A stretch of 11,337 nt of DNA from JAYTJL01 sp043731125 (GTDB lineage: Bacteria > Patescibacteriota > Saccharimonadia > Saccharimonadales > UBA10212). The notes beneath the pieces are model-generated. The model had not been told where the DNA came from. It made no database searches and saw only the letters and a program-made list of their open reading frames with translations. The position numbers and the translations under genes were made by a program. The stretch is taken from NCBI GenBank assembly GCA_043731125.1, contig JAYTJL010000074.1, forward strand, positions 1-11,337, read 5' to 3'. Shown here piece after piece: positions 5,378-11,337 of the stretch; positions within the stretch are counted from its first letter, which is position 1, and every line of letters starts with the position of its first letter.

Positions 5378-6256
5378 CTAGACTTGAGTAGCTCTTGCCT
5401 GTAGAAAATGTTGGTACCTATACAATTCACTTTCACACATGTCTTTTGATAAACTAATTTTGTGAATCCGGGCACCTGTATATACTCCAACCATCCTAAT
5501 ATATCGTTGCCAGTTGTGCCCTATTTCTGCCTGACTCTGATTTGAACCGTATAGCCGCTTTTTAATTACACGATGGATACCCTTTACTGTTATCGTTCCA
5601 TGATTCAGGTTAATTGCTGCTACTTCAGTTGCCTCATGTATTCGTTCGTCGGCAAATTTACGTTTTGGTTCTAGGTTTTTCACCTTATAGTGAGCCTGCC
5701 ACGCACTGCCAGCATCTTTGTGTAAACTTCTAAGTGTAGCTCTTTCTGTCTTCAGGCGATTATCTAGGTCATCTAGACTATCTATTTTGGACGTTAGTGC
5801 ATGTGCAATAGAGCGACCAACTTTTGCATGAACTTCGTCTCTATCTTCTACTGATTCATTGGCTCGTCTTGTTACTGCTGCTGTGTGATTTGCCAAGTCT
5901 CTGGCATTTCTGGCAACAACATGAAACTCACTTGCAGGGAAAACTACCCCCACATTTTGTTGAACGAAGGGTCTAGCTGTGGGATCTACACCAAGCCTAA
6001 CCAACTGCTGAGCCGCAGTATAGCGAGAATCATTGTAGGGTATGTATAAACCGCGATTAATAGTTTCGGGTTCAGCACTTTCATATTCAGATACAGTAGG
6101 CTCTGGTTGTATTTCTGCGCCTTCACCCGCTAGTCTCGCAAGCCTACCGAGAGTAATCCGACTATCAGGTTCAAGGCCGTACAAACCATTAACGTCAATA
6201 ACTTCAACCAGAGATGGAAGTACAAGTTGACTAGGCTGTTCGTTGACTACCGACAC
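5378..6256 (-). CDS. Conserved-looking protein of unknown function (292 aa)
   Basis: I do not recognise this protein. It starts at GTG 6256, 2 bp after the stop of the preceding unknown gene, with AAAGGA about 11 nt upstream, so the two are co-transcribed and probably act together. It has no signal peptide or membrane helix and looks cytoplasmic. Visible regions are a disordered, acidic segment (about 45-68, rich in E, P and S), a compact middle part (about 70-135), a long charged helix-forming stretch (about 137-215, possibly coiled coil), and a basic C-terminal part with KGIHRVIKKRLYG (225-237) and several aromatic residues, which might contact nucleic acid or a partner. That last point is speculation. 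Dus follows 12 bp downstream but is a housekeeping gene and need not be related. Confidence 0.75.
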   Translation of the reverse strand: MSVVNEQPSQLVLPSLVEVIDVNGLYGLEPDSRITLGRLARLAGEGAEIQPEPTVSEYESAEPETINRGLYIPYNDSRYTAAQQLVRLGVDPTARPFVQQNVGVVFPASEFHVVARNARDLANHTAAVTRRANESVEDRDEVHAKVGRSIAHALTSKIDSLDDLDNRLKTERATLRSLHKDAGSAWQAHYKVKNLEPKRKFADERIHEATEVAAINLNHGTITVKGIHRVIKKRLYGSNQSQAEIGHNWQRYIRMVGVYTGARIHKISLSKDMCESELYRYQHFLQARATQV

Positions 6257-6258
6257 TG

Positions 6259-6846
6259 CTAAGCTTTTCCTTTCTCTAGTACTTTACGGATATCGTGTCT
6301 TGCTTGGTTTTTTTTATCTGCAAATGAACCCGTAAAGCTCTTTTGATTACCCTCCTCGTCTACATTATAGCCACTCTTATTAGTTCCGTTATAGAAGTCG
6401 TCGGCCATAAGCCTTGCCTCTTGTACAGTTAAAAGACCTCCTATAATCATTTCGTTAACGCCAAACGCTTTATCAAAATCCGCACGAGCCAAGTCATTAA
6501 ATTTAGCTCTATTGGCCAGTTTTTCGTCGATGTGTTGTTGAGCTGAATCAGGATACCTTTTTTCTAACTTTCTTACAAACCATGGTTTATCATCTATATT
6601 CTCATAAATACTTGTTTTTGAAAGAGTTGCTAAGAAACTAATTGAACCCAGTAATTTCTCTCTTCTTGTCATAATATCTACTGTTGCACCTAATTCAACG
6701 GGTAGCTCGTCCGGGGTAGTGATCTGTCCATCAGTAGAGTCTTGCCAAACTGGATTAACGTTTTCACTAGATTCAGATGTTTCTTCTTCCGGAAACCCGT
6801 CCAATAGCGAACCTTGACCTGTTATAAATGCGTGTCTTTTTGACAT
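6259..6846 (-). CDS. Protein of unknown function (195 aa), first gene of a pair
   Basis: I do not recognise this protein. Two ATGs are possible, at 6852 and 6846. The -10 box abuts the first, so transcription should begin at or near the second, and I choose 6846. The product is soluble, with no signal peptide. It has an acidic, Ser/Glu-rich and probably disordered N-terminal part (about 15-55 of the longer version), a helical middle (about 60-130, with SISFLATLSKTSIYENIDDKP and a charged helix after it), a short conserved-looking stretch (NEMIIGGLLTVQEARLMADDFYN, about 133-155), and a basic tail. The stop is followed after 2 bp by the next unknown gene. The pair has its own promoter and lies between ruvA and dus without a functional link to either. 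Confidence 0.75.
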   Translation of the reverse strand: MSKRHAFITGQGSLLDGFPEEETSESSENVNPVWQDSTDGQITTPDELPVELGATVDIMTRREKLLGSISFLATLSKTSIYENIDDKPWFVRKLEKRYPDSAQQHIDEKLANRAKFNDLARADFDKAFGVNEMIIGGLLTVQEARLMADDFYNGTNKSGYNVDEEGNQKSFTGSFADKKNQARHDIRKVLEKGKA

Positions 6847-6852
6847 ATTCAT

Positions 6853-6881
6853 ATTTTAACATACTTATGGTATTTAATCAA
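6853..6881 (-). promoter_or_regulatory. Sigma-70-like promoter of the unknown gene pair (leaderless geometry)
   Basis: -35 TTGATT (6881-6876), a 17 bp spacer, and -10 TAAAAT (6858-6853) on the minus strand. The -10 ends 6 nt before the ATG at 6846, so the mRNA should start on that ATG. Confidence 0.7.
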
Positions 6882-6887
6882 GAGTTT

Positions 6888-7463
6888 TTAGGTTTTTAGG
6901 GCTTGTTTGATGCGGTCTTCGGCCGAAAGGTCTACCGAAACTTTTTCTAGGGCTTTTGCTGCATCCTGCACAGAGTAGCCCAGTGCTACCAGTCCCTGTA
7001 GAGCTTCATCGTTAGGGTTGCCCACGGGTGTGCTCAAAAACCCTGTAGCGTCTTCTGATGAGACCAGGCCTACTTTGTCTTTCAACTCAACAACTACCCG
7101 CTCAGCGGCTTTTTTACCAACTCCACCAGCCTGAGATATAAATTTAATATCACCGGCGGCAATAGCCTGACGTACTTGCGCCAAATTCGCAACACTCAAA
7201 ATAGCTAGCGCCATTTTTGGACCAACGCCTTTGACACTTAGAAGCTGTTCAAACAGTTTTTTGGTGTCGAGCGCCCTAAATCCATACAAGTCGTAAGCAA
7301 CTTCGCGAATATTTTCAAAGACATACAGCTTGGCATTCTGCCCAGTATCTAACGCACCAAAATCTTCAAATGTTACAAGTAGCCCATACCCTACACCTCC
7401 ACACTGCAACACAACCGTGTCGCCTATTTTTTCTACTACCTTGCCTTCCAGTGTCGCAATCAT
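6888..7463 (-). CDS. ruvA: Holliday junction branch migration complex subunit RuvA
   Basis: 191 aa from the ATG at 7463, where MIATLEGKVVEK matches the normal RuvA N-terminus. The longer frame from a TTG at 7505 would run over the promoter and is rejected. RuvA tetramers bind four-way junctions and load RuvB helicase for branch migration. The OB-fold domain covers about 1-65. Two helix-hairpin-helix motifs follow (LSVKGVGPKMALAIL about 75-89, and SQAGGVGKKAAERVV about 110-124). The flexible linker and the C-terminal RuvB-contacting domain (EALQGLVALGYSVQDAAKAL) complete the standard three-domain form. ruvC is two genes upstream, separated by the PaaX-like regulator; ruvB is not in the window. 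GATAAT ends exactly 6 nt before the ATG. Confidence 0.95.
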   Translation of the reverse strand: MIATLEGKVVEKIGDTVVLQCGGVGYGLLVTFEDFGALDTGQNAKLYVFENIREVAYDLYGFRALDTKKLFEQLLSVKGVGPKMALAILSVANLAQVRQAIAAGDIKFISQAGGVGKKAAERVVVELKDKVGLVSSEDATGFLSTPVGNPNDEALQGLVALGYSVQDAAKALEKVSVDLSAEDRIKQALKT

Positions 7464-7469
7464 CCCCCT

Positions 7470-7475
7470 ATTATC
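7470..7475 (-). promoter_or_regulatory. -10 box of ruvA (leaderless geometry)
   Basis: GATAAT on the minus strand, then AGGGGG, then the ATG. The G-rich hexamer touches the start codon and is too close to serve as a Shine-Dalgarno. No good -35 is seen. Confidence 0.5.
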
Positions 7476-7522
7476 CCACACTCCACCATTCGAAATACCA
7501 GACAATTACCCTTCATGATAAT

Positions 7523-7568
7523 AGACCGTTGCATAAAATAACCGATCGGTTATTTTATGCAACGGTCT
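7523..7568. repeat. 46 bp perfect palindrome between the regulator gene and ruvA
   Basis: Two 23 bp arms are exact reverse complements with no spacer; the centre is ACCGATCGGT and the flanks read AGACCGTTGC at each end. It begins in the last base of the upstream stop codon and ends about 60 bp before ruvA. There is no U-tract after it, so it is not a standard intrinsic terminator. The core TAACCGATCGGTTA is close to the dyad over the regulator's own promoter (TACTCGATCGGGTA). Confidence 0.85.
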
Positions 7569-8095
7569 TACTCTGTTATGATTTGTCGGAATTGTTGGAC
7601 TAATTGGTTGTGGTTATCAACATTATCGGTTTCTAGGTAGACAATGTGGCTCGCTATCTCGGGATATACATACTTGATAAGTTCAATCTGCTCTCGGGAC
7701 GGATATGGATGCACCCAAACGCTCTTTTGCAACATTTTAAAACCAATTTCTTCAAGTTTTTCTTTTACGATTCGCCACTTCCCGTCCCACCGCTTGGCCG
7801 ACGGTATCGGCATATTCTCAAAGTCCATCCTCGCAACCCTTTTCTTACCTTTTTCAGTTATAGAAATCTCAGACTTATCCCCGATTTCGTTAATCACTAT
7901 GACTCCCTGCCTTTTCATATAGTGCATGACCCTGTTGAGCTCACGGTTACGGCGATGTTTGTCCATTTTTAAGTGTGTCTTACCAATTATCTGAATAGCG
8001 TTTGGCGCAACTATAGTGGCTCCGATCAAACCGCCTACAACTAGCACATCAAGCAATGCGTCCACCACTTTTGTCGTCTTAGTCACTCTTCCCAT
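7568..8095 (-). CDS. PaaX/Cas2-like winged-helix regulator, lacking the FDIP segment
   Basis: 175 aa. Residues 10-35 form the hydrophobic LLDVLVVGGLIGATIVAPNAI stretch. Residues about 45-90 form a winged-helix DNA-binding fold, with TEKGKKRVARMD as the wing and last helix. Residues 101-140 show KRWDGKWRIV, GFKMLQKSVWVHPYP and EQIELI, the hallmark of the PaaX C-terminal/Cas2-like ferredoxin domain often seen, and often mis-named Cas2, in CPR genomes. In relatives WRIV continues into an (I/V)FDIPE segment of some 18 residues with Arg-rich helix start; here WRIV joins directly to KEKLEEIGF, so the central strand and loop are missing. No CRISPR array or cas1 is nearby, so I infer a transcriptional regulator. 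Its promoter overlaps a dyad, which suggests autoregulation. TAAAAT ends 7 nt before the ATG. Confidence 0.75.
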   Translation of the reverse strand: MGRVTKTTKVVDALLDVLVVGGLIGATIVAPNAIQIIGKTHLKMDKHRRNRELNRVMHYMKRQGVIVINEIGDKSEISITEKGKKRVARMDFENMPIPSAKRWDGKWRIVKEKLEEIGFKMLQKSVWVHPYPSREQIELIKYVYPEIASHIVYLETDNVDNHNQLVQQFRQIITE

Positions 8096-8131
8096 GTTTC
8101 ATATTTTACTCGATCGGGTAATTTTTGAAAC
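8096..8131 (-). promoter_or_regulatory. Dyad operator over the promoter of the PaaX-like gene
   Basis: A 36 bp imperfect palindrome centred on CGATCG, with outer arms GTTTCA / TGAAAC and 14 of 18 positions matching, fills the space directly upstream of the ATG. It contains the -10 TAAAAT (8108-8103), and its core ACTCGATCGGGT lies in the -10/-35 spacer. A protein bound here would block the promoter. The core is shared with the larger palindrome downstream of the gene. Confidence 0.6.
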
Positions 8132-8144
8132 GATAAGGGTTATC
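8132..8144. promoter_or_regulatory. Second small dyad upstream of the regulator promoter
   Basis: GATAA-GGG-TTATC, a 5 bp inverted repeat immediately upstream of the main dyad, between it and the ruvC stop. It could be an accessory binding site or a weak hairpin at the ruvC 3' end. It has no U-tract. Confidence 0.3.
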
Positions 8145-8168
8145 TTAATCGATCTCAAACCTTGGAGA

Positions 8169-8645
8169 CTATTGGCGGGTGGTCATGGCGTGGGTTATTG
8201 CACAGGCTAGGGCATCGGCGCAGTCATCTGGTTTTGGAATCTCTTTTAGTGCCAGAATTACTCTTACCATTTCCTGAATTTGGCTTTTGTCTGCACGGCC
8301 ATAGCCAGTTAAAGCCTGCTTTATCTGTAGTGGTGTATATTCGGCAATCTCAAGGCCGGCCAGCTTGCCGGCCAGCATTACCACTCCACGAGCATGACTA
8401 ACACTCATAGCAGTAGTAACATTTTGGGCAAAAAACAGTTTTTCTATTGCCATCACCGTTGGCTTGGTCTTAGCTATCTCACTAGAAATATGCCTGTAAA
8501 TTTCTATTAGCCGCTCGTCTAATGGCTGATGCGGAGGCGTGCGTATAACACCGCCGTCAATAAGTTTGGCTTTTCCACCAGGCTCGGCCTCAATAACACC
8601 AAAGCCCAGTATCCCCGTCCCTGGATCAATCCCCAAAATCCTCAT
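8169..8645 (-). CDS. ruvC: Crossover junction endodeoxyribonuclease RuvC
   Basis: A 158 aa Holliday junction resolvase of normal length, which cuts four-way junctions symmetrically after RuvAB migration. The RNase H-like fold carries all four metal-binding acids: D7 in LGIDPGTG, E68 in AIEKLFF, and D141 and D144 in DDCADALACAITH. The conserved FFAQN (71-75) and GYGRADKSQIQ (114-124) segments are also present. The ATG overlaps the TGA of the upstream peptidase gene by 4 bp (ATGA), so the two are translationally coupled and TGA is clearly a stop in this genome. Next comes the PaaX-like gene after 73 bp with its own promoter, then ruvA. Confidence 0.96.
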   Translation of the reverse strand: MRILGIDPGTGILGFGVIEAEPGGKAKLIDGGVIRTPPHQPLDERLIEIYRHISSEIAKTKPTVMAIEKLFFAQNVTTAMSVSHARGVVMLAGKLAGLEIAEYTPLQIKQALTGYGRADKSQIQEMVRVILALKEIPKPDDCADALACAITHAMTTRQ

Positions 8646-9286
8646 TCTAGAAATTCTTCTTTGCCACCGTCGATTATGATGGCTTGATCGTCAGTCATAT
8701 CTTTGTGTGGGATTTTATCATGGTCAAATCGTTTGATTATTCGCGACACCTCCGCTCCATAATCCTCTCCTCCACAATGAGGGACTGGCACATAATCAAC
8801 AAGATTAAGACCTTCCCAAATAATTTCTGATTTGTAGCCTTCTGGTATGAAATTTGGGTCGTCGGCATTTCCTTCCATTTCAAATCCCCTAAATGTAGTA
8901 CCGAGAACCACTGCTCCAGCACTTTCTCCTCCAATTGTAAGGCTATTGTCTTTAACAGCCTTTGTAAGATAGTTATCCGCACCACTATATTTAAGTGCTC
9001 GTCTTAGCAAGAAAATATTTCCTCCGGCAAGCCAGATAAACCGATTCTTTGATAGCTCTTCATCAGCTCCCGATTCATCAAAGAACGGTCTTAGATCTAT
9101 TTCATGAGCTACAATACCGATGGATTTGAAGAAATCATAAACCTCGTTCATTCGTTGAGCACGGCGTTCAGGCAAGTGATAATCCTTGGCATTACTTATA
9201 ACACCAACCTCTTTAACGTTCCCTGTAAGATTTAAGAGTCTAACATTATGCCTACCAGCGCGATATGAGGAGATAAAGAGGCGCAT
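8642..9286 (-). CDS. Peptidase S51 (dipeptidase E/cyanophycinase-like) family protein
   Basis: 214 aa, starting at an ATG directly after the yebC stop with no gap. The fold is the class I glutamine amidotransferase-like type. The nucleophile elbow is GGESAGAVV (119-127) with Ser122, in the GxSAG form of family S51. FIWLAGGNIFLLRRAL (83-98) is the usual segment in the fold's middle, with the AGGN turn. VPVPHCGGE (166-174) supplies the catalytic His170, and an acidic residue around D142/D143 may complete the triad. Known relatives cleave Asp-Xaa dipeptides (PepE) or cyanophycin. The N-terminus lacks the extra residues of cyanophycinases, so a cytoplasmic dipeptidase role is more likely. Its place between yebC and ruvC probably reflects shared transcription, not shared function. 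Confidence 0.8.
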   Translation of the reverse strand: MRLFISSYRAGRHNVRLLNLTGNVKEVGVISNAKDYHLPERRAQRMNEVYDFFKSIGIVAHEIDLRPFFDESGADEELSKNRFIWLAGGNIFLLRRALKYSGADNYLTKAVKDNSLTIGGESAGAVVLGTTFRGFEMEGNADDPNFIPEGYKSEIIWEGLNLVDYVPVPHCGGEDYGAEVSRIIKRFDHDKIPHKDMTDDQAIIIDGGKEEFLE

Positions 9287-10012
9287 TTACGCCTCTACGC
9301 CGTCGGCGATGTCGAAGTTGGTGTAGGTATTGGTGACATCGTCTAGGTCTTCTAGTGCGTTCATTAGGTTCATTGTTTTTCTGATGGTTTCTTTGTCTGA
9401 GAGTTCAAGCGTATTACCCGGCACAAAGGCTAGCTCTGCCTCTGTTACTTCAAGTTCGGCTGATTTAATAGCTTCTCGGACTTTGGCTAGGTCACTCGCC
9501 ACAGTATAAACAACCAATTCGCCCTCTTCTTCAATCGCATCATCTGCTCCAGCGTCTAATACGGTCAAAAGTGCGTCTTCTCCACTAGCCTTGACTCTAA
9601 TTACACCTTTGCGGGTAAAGTTGAATGCAACACTACCTTGTTCTGCCATGTTGCCACCGTTTTTAGAAAATGCTAGCCTGACTTCTGGATAGGTTCGGTT
9701 TTTATTGTCCGTGGCACATTCTACTAGCACAGCCACGCCACCCGGCCCGTATCCTTCATACATAACTTCTTCTAGTTGTGCTGCATTTTTGTCTGACACG
9801 CGGGCAATGGAGCGTTCTATGTTAGCCAAGGGCATATTGGCGGCTTTGGCTTTTTCTATAGCCATGGCTAGGGATGAATTGGTGCTTGGGTCTGTGCCGC
9901 CCCTAGCAGCAATGGCTATCATATTGCCAAGTTTGGTAAAAACAGCACCGCGCTTGGCGTCGTTGGCGCCTTTTTGTCGTTTGATAGTTGACCACTTTGA
10001 ATGCCCTGACAT
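9287..10012 (-). CDS. yebC: YebC/PmpR family protein
   Basis: 241 aa, full length. The family signature is at the N-terminus (MSGHSKWSTIKRQKGANDAK) with the KRGAVFTKL segment after it. YEGYGPGGVAVLVECATDN (about 85-103) and GSVAFNF (about 126-132) mark the second and third domains. YebC-type proteins have been described as DNA-binding regulators, and more recently as ribosome-associated factors that relieve stalling at proline-rich stretches; which applies here is not decided by sequence. The gene commonly precedes ruvC in bacteria, and here it heads a unit with the S51 peptidase and ruvC. It has its own extended -10 promoter overlapping the end of comEC. Confidence 0.95.
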   Translation of the reverse strand: MSGHSKWSTIKRQKGANDAKRGAVFTKLGNMIAIAARGGTDPSTNSSLAMAIEKAKAANMPLANIERSIARVSDKNAAQLEEVMYEGYGPGGVAVLVECATDNKNRTYPEVRLAFSKNGGNMAEQGSVAFNFTRKGVIRVKASGEDALLTVLDAGADDAIEEEGELVVYTVASDLAKVREAIKSAELEVTEAELAFVPGNTLELSDKETIRKTMNLMNALEDLDDVTNTYTNFDIADGVEA

Positions 10013-10021
10013 ATTGATGCT

Positions 10022-10030
10022 ATTTTAGCA
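10022..10030 (-). promoter_or_regulatory. Extended -10 box of yebC
   Basis: TGCTAAAAT on the minus strand (TGn plus TAAAAT, hexamer 10027-10022), 9 nt before the ATG, just downstream of the comEC stop. The predicted leader is only about 2-3 nt and there is no Shine-Dalgarno. Confidence 0.55.
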
Positions 10031-10033
10031 TAT

Positions 10034-11337
10034 TTAAGGTGTTAGGACGGTTTGTTCCAGGTTTTTCAATTTTTTCATCCGTCTATGATGTCTGGTGAGT
10101 GATATAACGATAATTAGGATCAAACCATAGAAAGTAAGTGTCATAGCTGTGTTGAGCGACCTGCCGACGTTGGCATACGGTGCTATGGCGCCGAGCTGAG
10201 CTATATCTAAGATGTACGTCAAAAGTAGGTTAGCTGGCCAGGCAAACCAACCAGCCATAGCCGGAAACCACACACCAGCAACCCCAGCAACTGCGCTAAA
10301 TAGCATGGCGAACGGGATGAACGGTACAACTAGCAAGTTGGCCGGCAGCGCAACAATCGACACCCTACCAAAAATTAGCATTATCAGCGGGAGTGTGAGG
10401 ATCTGGGCTGAAAATGATTCTAGCACCAACATACTAAGCGACCTTTTCTCAAAACCACTTCCCATCAAACGTCTACCAACCAACGGCGCGACTACTAATA
10501 CTCCGTAAAAGGCCAAGAATGATAAATACCAGCCAATGTCACTCCATACATAGATAGGGTTGGCCAGGCCAGTCACCGCCGCAACTAGAAGCAACAGAAG
10601 TACCGGTTTGAAAGTCCGGCCATAGTACCAAGCTATCAGACCAAGGTAGGATACCAGGGCTGCACGCACCACAGAAGCGCTGAACCCTGTTATGATGATA
10701 AAAACAGTGACTAGTGCTAATGCCATTGCCAGTTTTTGAAATTTAGACCGGAATATTCGTAGCCGCTGCACTCCGCGGGCCAGAATTGTAACGTTGTAGC
10801 CAGAAACAGCCACAATATGTATCAGCCCTACTGCCGTCATTGCCGCCATGACTTCTTGTGGCAAAGTGCTTCTTTGACCTATCAACAGTCCAAGTCCAAG
10901 CGACGCCCCCGGTTCTGGCAGAGCAGTTTGCATACCGGCTGCAAAATTGCGCCGAATTTTGGCAAATACGTCAGTACTATCTTGCACAACCTGAATTTTT
11001 GCAAATGAAATGCCGGCCTGCTTACTGCCACGCGTAAGATACAGTCTGCCGCTGACTTCCACTCTGTCTCCTCTGTAAACCATCGGTGCACCAAAGCCAC
11101 TGATAGTAAATTTACCGACTAGGTCTTTCTGCTGTGGATCTAGCAGTCTTATGTCCCCTGCATCAAAAGTTAGCTGCGACTTCTTACCATAAATTGAGTC
11201 GGTCTTGGCGGTTGCCAAGATTGTAACTTTGGTTTTGGCATAACTCTGCAGTGCAGAAACGTCCTGTGCCATATAACCACCCCTTACCAGCCCAATGACC
11301 GAGCCCAACACAATAACAGCCATAACTGTCGCCAAAT
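10034..11337 (-). CDS. comEC: ComEC/Rec2 family DNA-uptake channel, 5' end outside window
   Basis: At least 433 codons are visible, and the frame is open at the right edge; the TTG at 11335 is not a credible start. About residues 30-118 form the periplasmic DUF4131/OB-like domain, with FTISGFGAPMVYRGDRVEVSGRLYL. The competence domain follows, with the diagnostic LGLGLLIGQRSTLPQEVM (146-163) and GLIHIVAVSGYNVTIL (170-185), then some eight membrane helices to about 412. The protein ends with a short basic tail (RHHRRMKKLKNLE). Family members conduct single-stranded DNA across the membrane during natural transformation. The C-terminal metallo-beta-lactamase-like domain found in many ComECs is absent, with no decayed remnant before yebC. 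No comEA or other uptake genes are in the window. Confidence 0.92.
   Translation of the reverse strand, partial: LATVMAVIVLGSVIGLVRGGYMAQDVSALQSYAKTKVTILATAKTDSIYGKKSQLTFDAGDIRLLDPQQKDLVGKFTISGFGAPMVYRGDRVEVSGRLYLTRGSKQAGISFAKIQVVQDSTDVFAKIRRNFAAGMQTALPEPGASLGLGLLIGQRSTLPQEVMAAMTAVGLIHIVAVSGYNVTILARGVQRLRIFRSKFQKLAMALALVTVFIIITGFSASVVRAALVSYLGLIAWYYGRTFKPVLLLLLVAAVTGLANPIYVWSDIGWYLSFLAFYGVLVVAPLVGRRLMGSGFEKRSLSMLVLESFSAQILTLPLIMLIFGRVSIVALPANLLVVPFIPFAMLFSAVAGVAGVWFPAMAGWFAWPANLLLTYILDIAQLGAIAPYANVGRSLNTAMTLTFYGLILIIVISLTRHHRRMKKLKNLEQTVLTP

Noticed and set aside
7464..7505. Longer RuvA start at a TTG
   Set aside because: It adds 14 residues not found in RuvA and covers the -10 box. The inner ATG gives the canonical N-terminus.
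7646..7972. Plus-strand 108-codon frame opposite the PaaX-like gene
   Set aside because: Antisense to a gene with recognisable domains, with no ribosome binding site or promoter.
7568..8095. CRISPR Cas2 / CRISPR locus
   Set aside because: The C-terminal domain is Cas2-like, but there is a winged helix in front, the FDI segment is missing, and no repeats, cas1 or other cas genes occur in the window.
8737..9100. Alternative minus frame (82 codons) inside the S51 peptidase gene
   Set aside because: It overlaps the conserved nucleophile region in another frame and shows no domain.

Overview
The window looks like an ordinary chromosomal stretch from a bacterium of the Patescibacteria/CPR, most likely Saccharibacteria (TM7)-like. 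This is an inference from the compact, almost wholly minus-strand layout, moderate GC, many lineage-private proteins, a short ComEC without a metallo-hydrolase domain, a PaaX/Cas2-like small regulator of the type common in CPR genomes, and TGA used as a normal stop. I see no CRISPR array, transposase, integrase or prophage. Every supported gene lies on the minus strand, so the window reads in transcription order from right to left.

Right part (11337 to about 6850), DNA uptake and recombination: the 3' part of comEC, then yebC (from its own promoter), a peptidase S51-like gene, ruvC, a PaaX/Cas2-like winged-helix gene and ruvA. yebC, the peptidase and ruvC are tightly coupled (0 bp gap, then a 4 bp overlap). 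The regulator gene has a two-fold symmetric site over its promoter. A 46 bp perfect palindrome with the same core begins at its stop codon, just before ruvA.

Middle (about 6850 to 3456): two back-to-back genes of unknown function, then dus (tRNA-dihydrouridine synthase), then an ABC-2 type exporter (ATPase and permease overlapping by 4 bp).

Left part (about 2590 to 1): a CAU-anticodon tRNA (probably tRNA-Ile2), an FtsB/DivIC-like division gene, a separately promoted initiator tRNA-fMet with its own terminator, a small two-helix membrane protein, a structured non-coding stretch between two strong hairpins, and the 5' part of a secreted DUF4091/GH123-like protein running off the left edge.

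The most interesting regularity is promoter architecture. At least five genes (ftsB-like, dus, the 195-aa unknown gene, the PaaX-like gene, ruvA) have a good -10 hexamer ending 6 or 7 nt before the start codon and no usable Shine-Dalgarno. This geometry predicts leaderless mRNAs. The second is the pair of related palindromes around the PaaX-like regulator, which itself lacks the usual FDIP segment. The third is an initiator tRNA with matched changes in its D and T loops.
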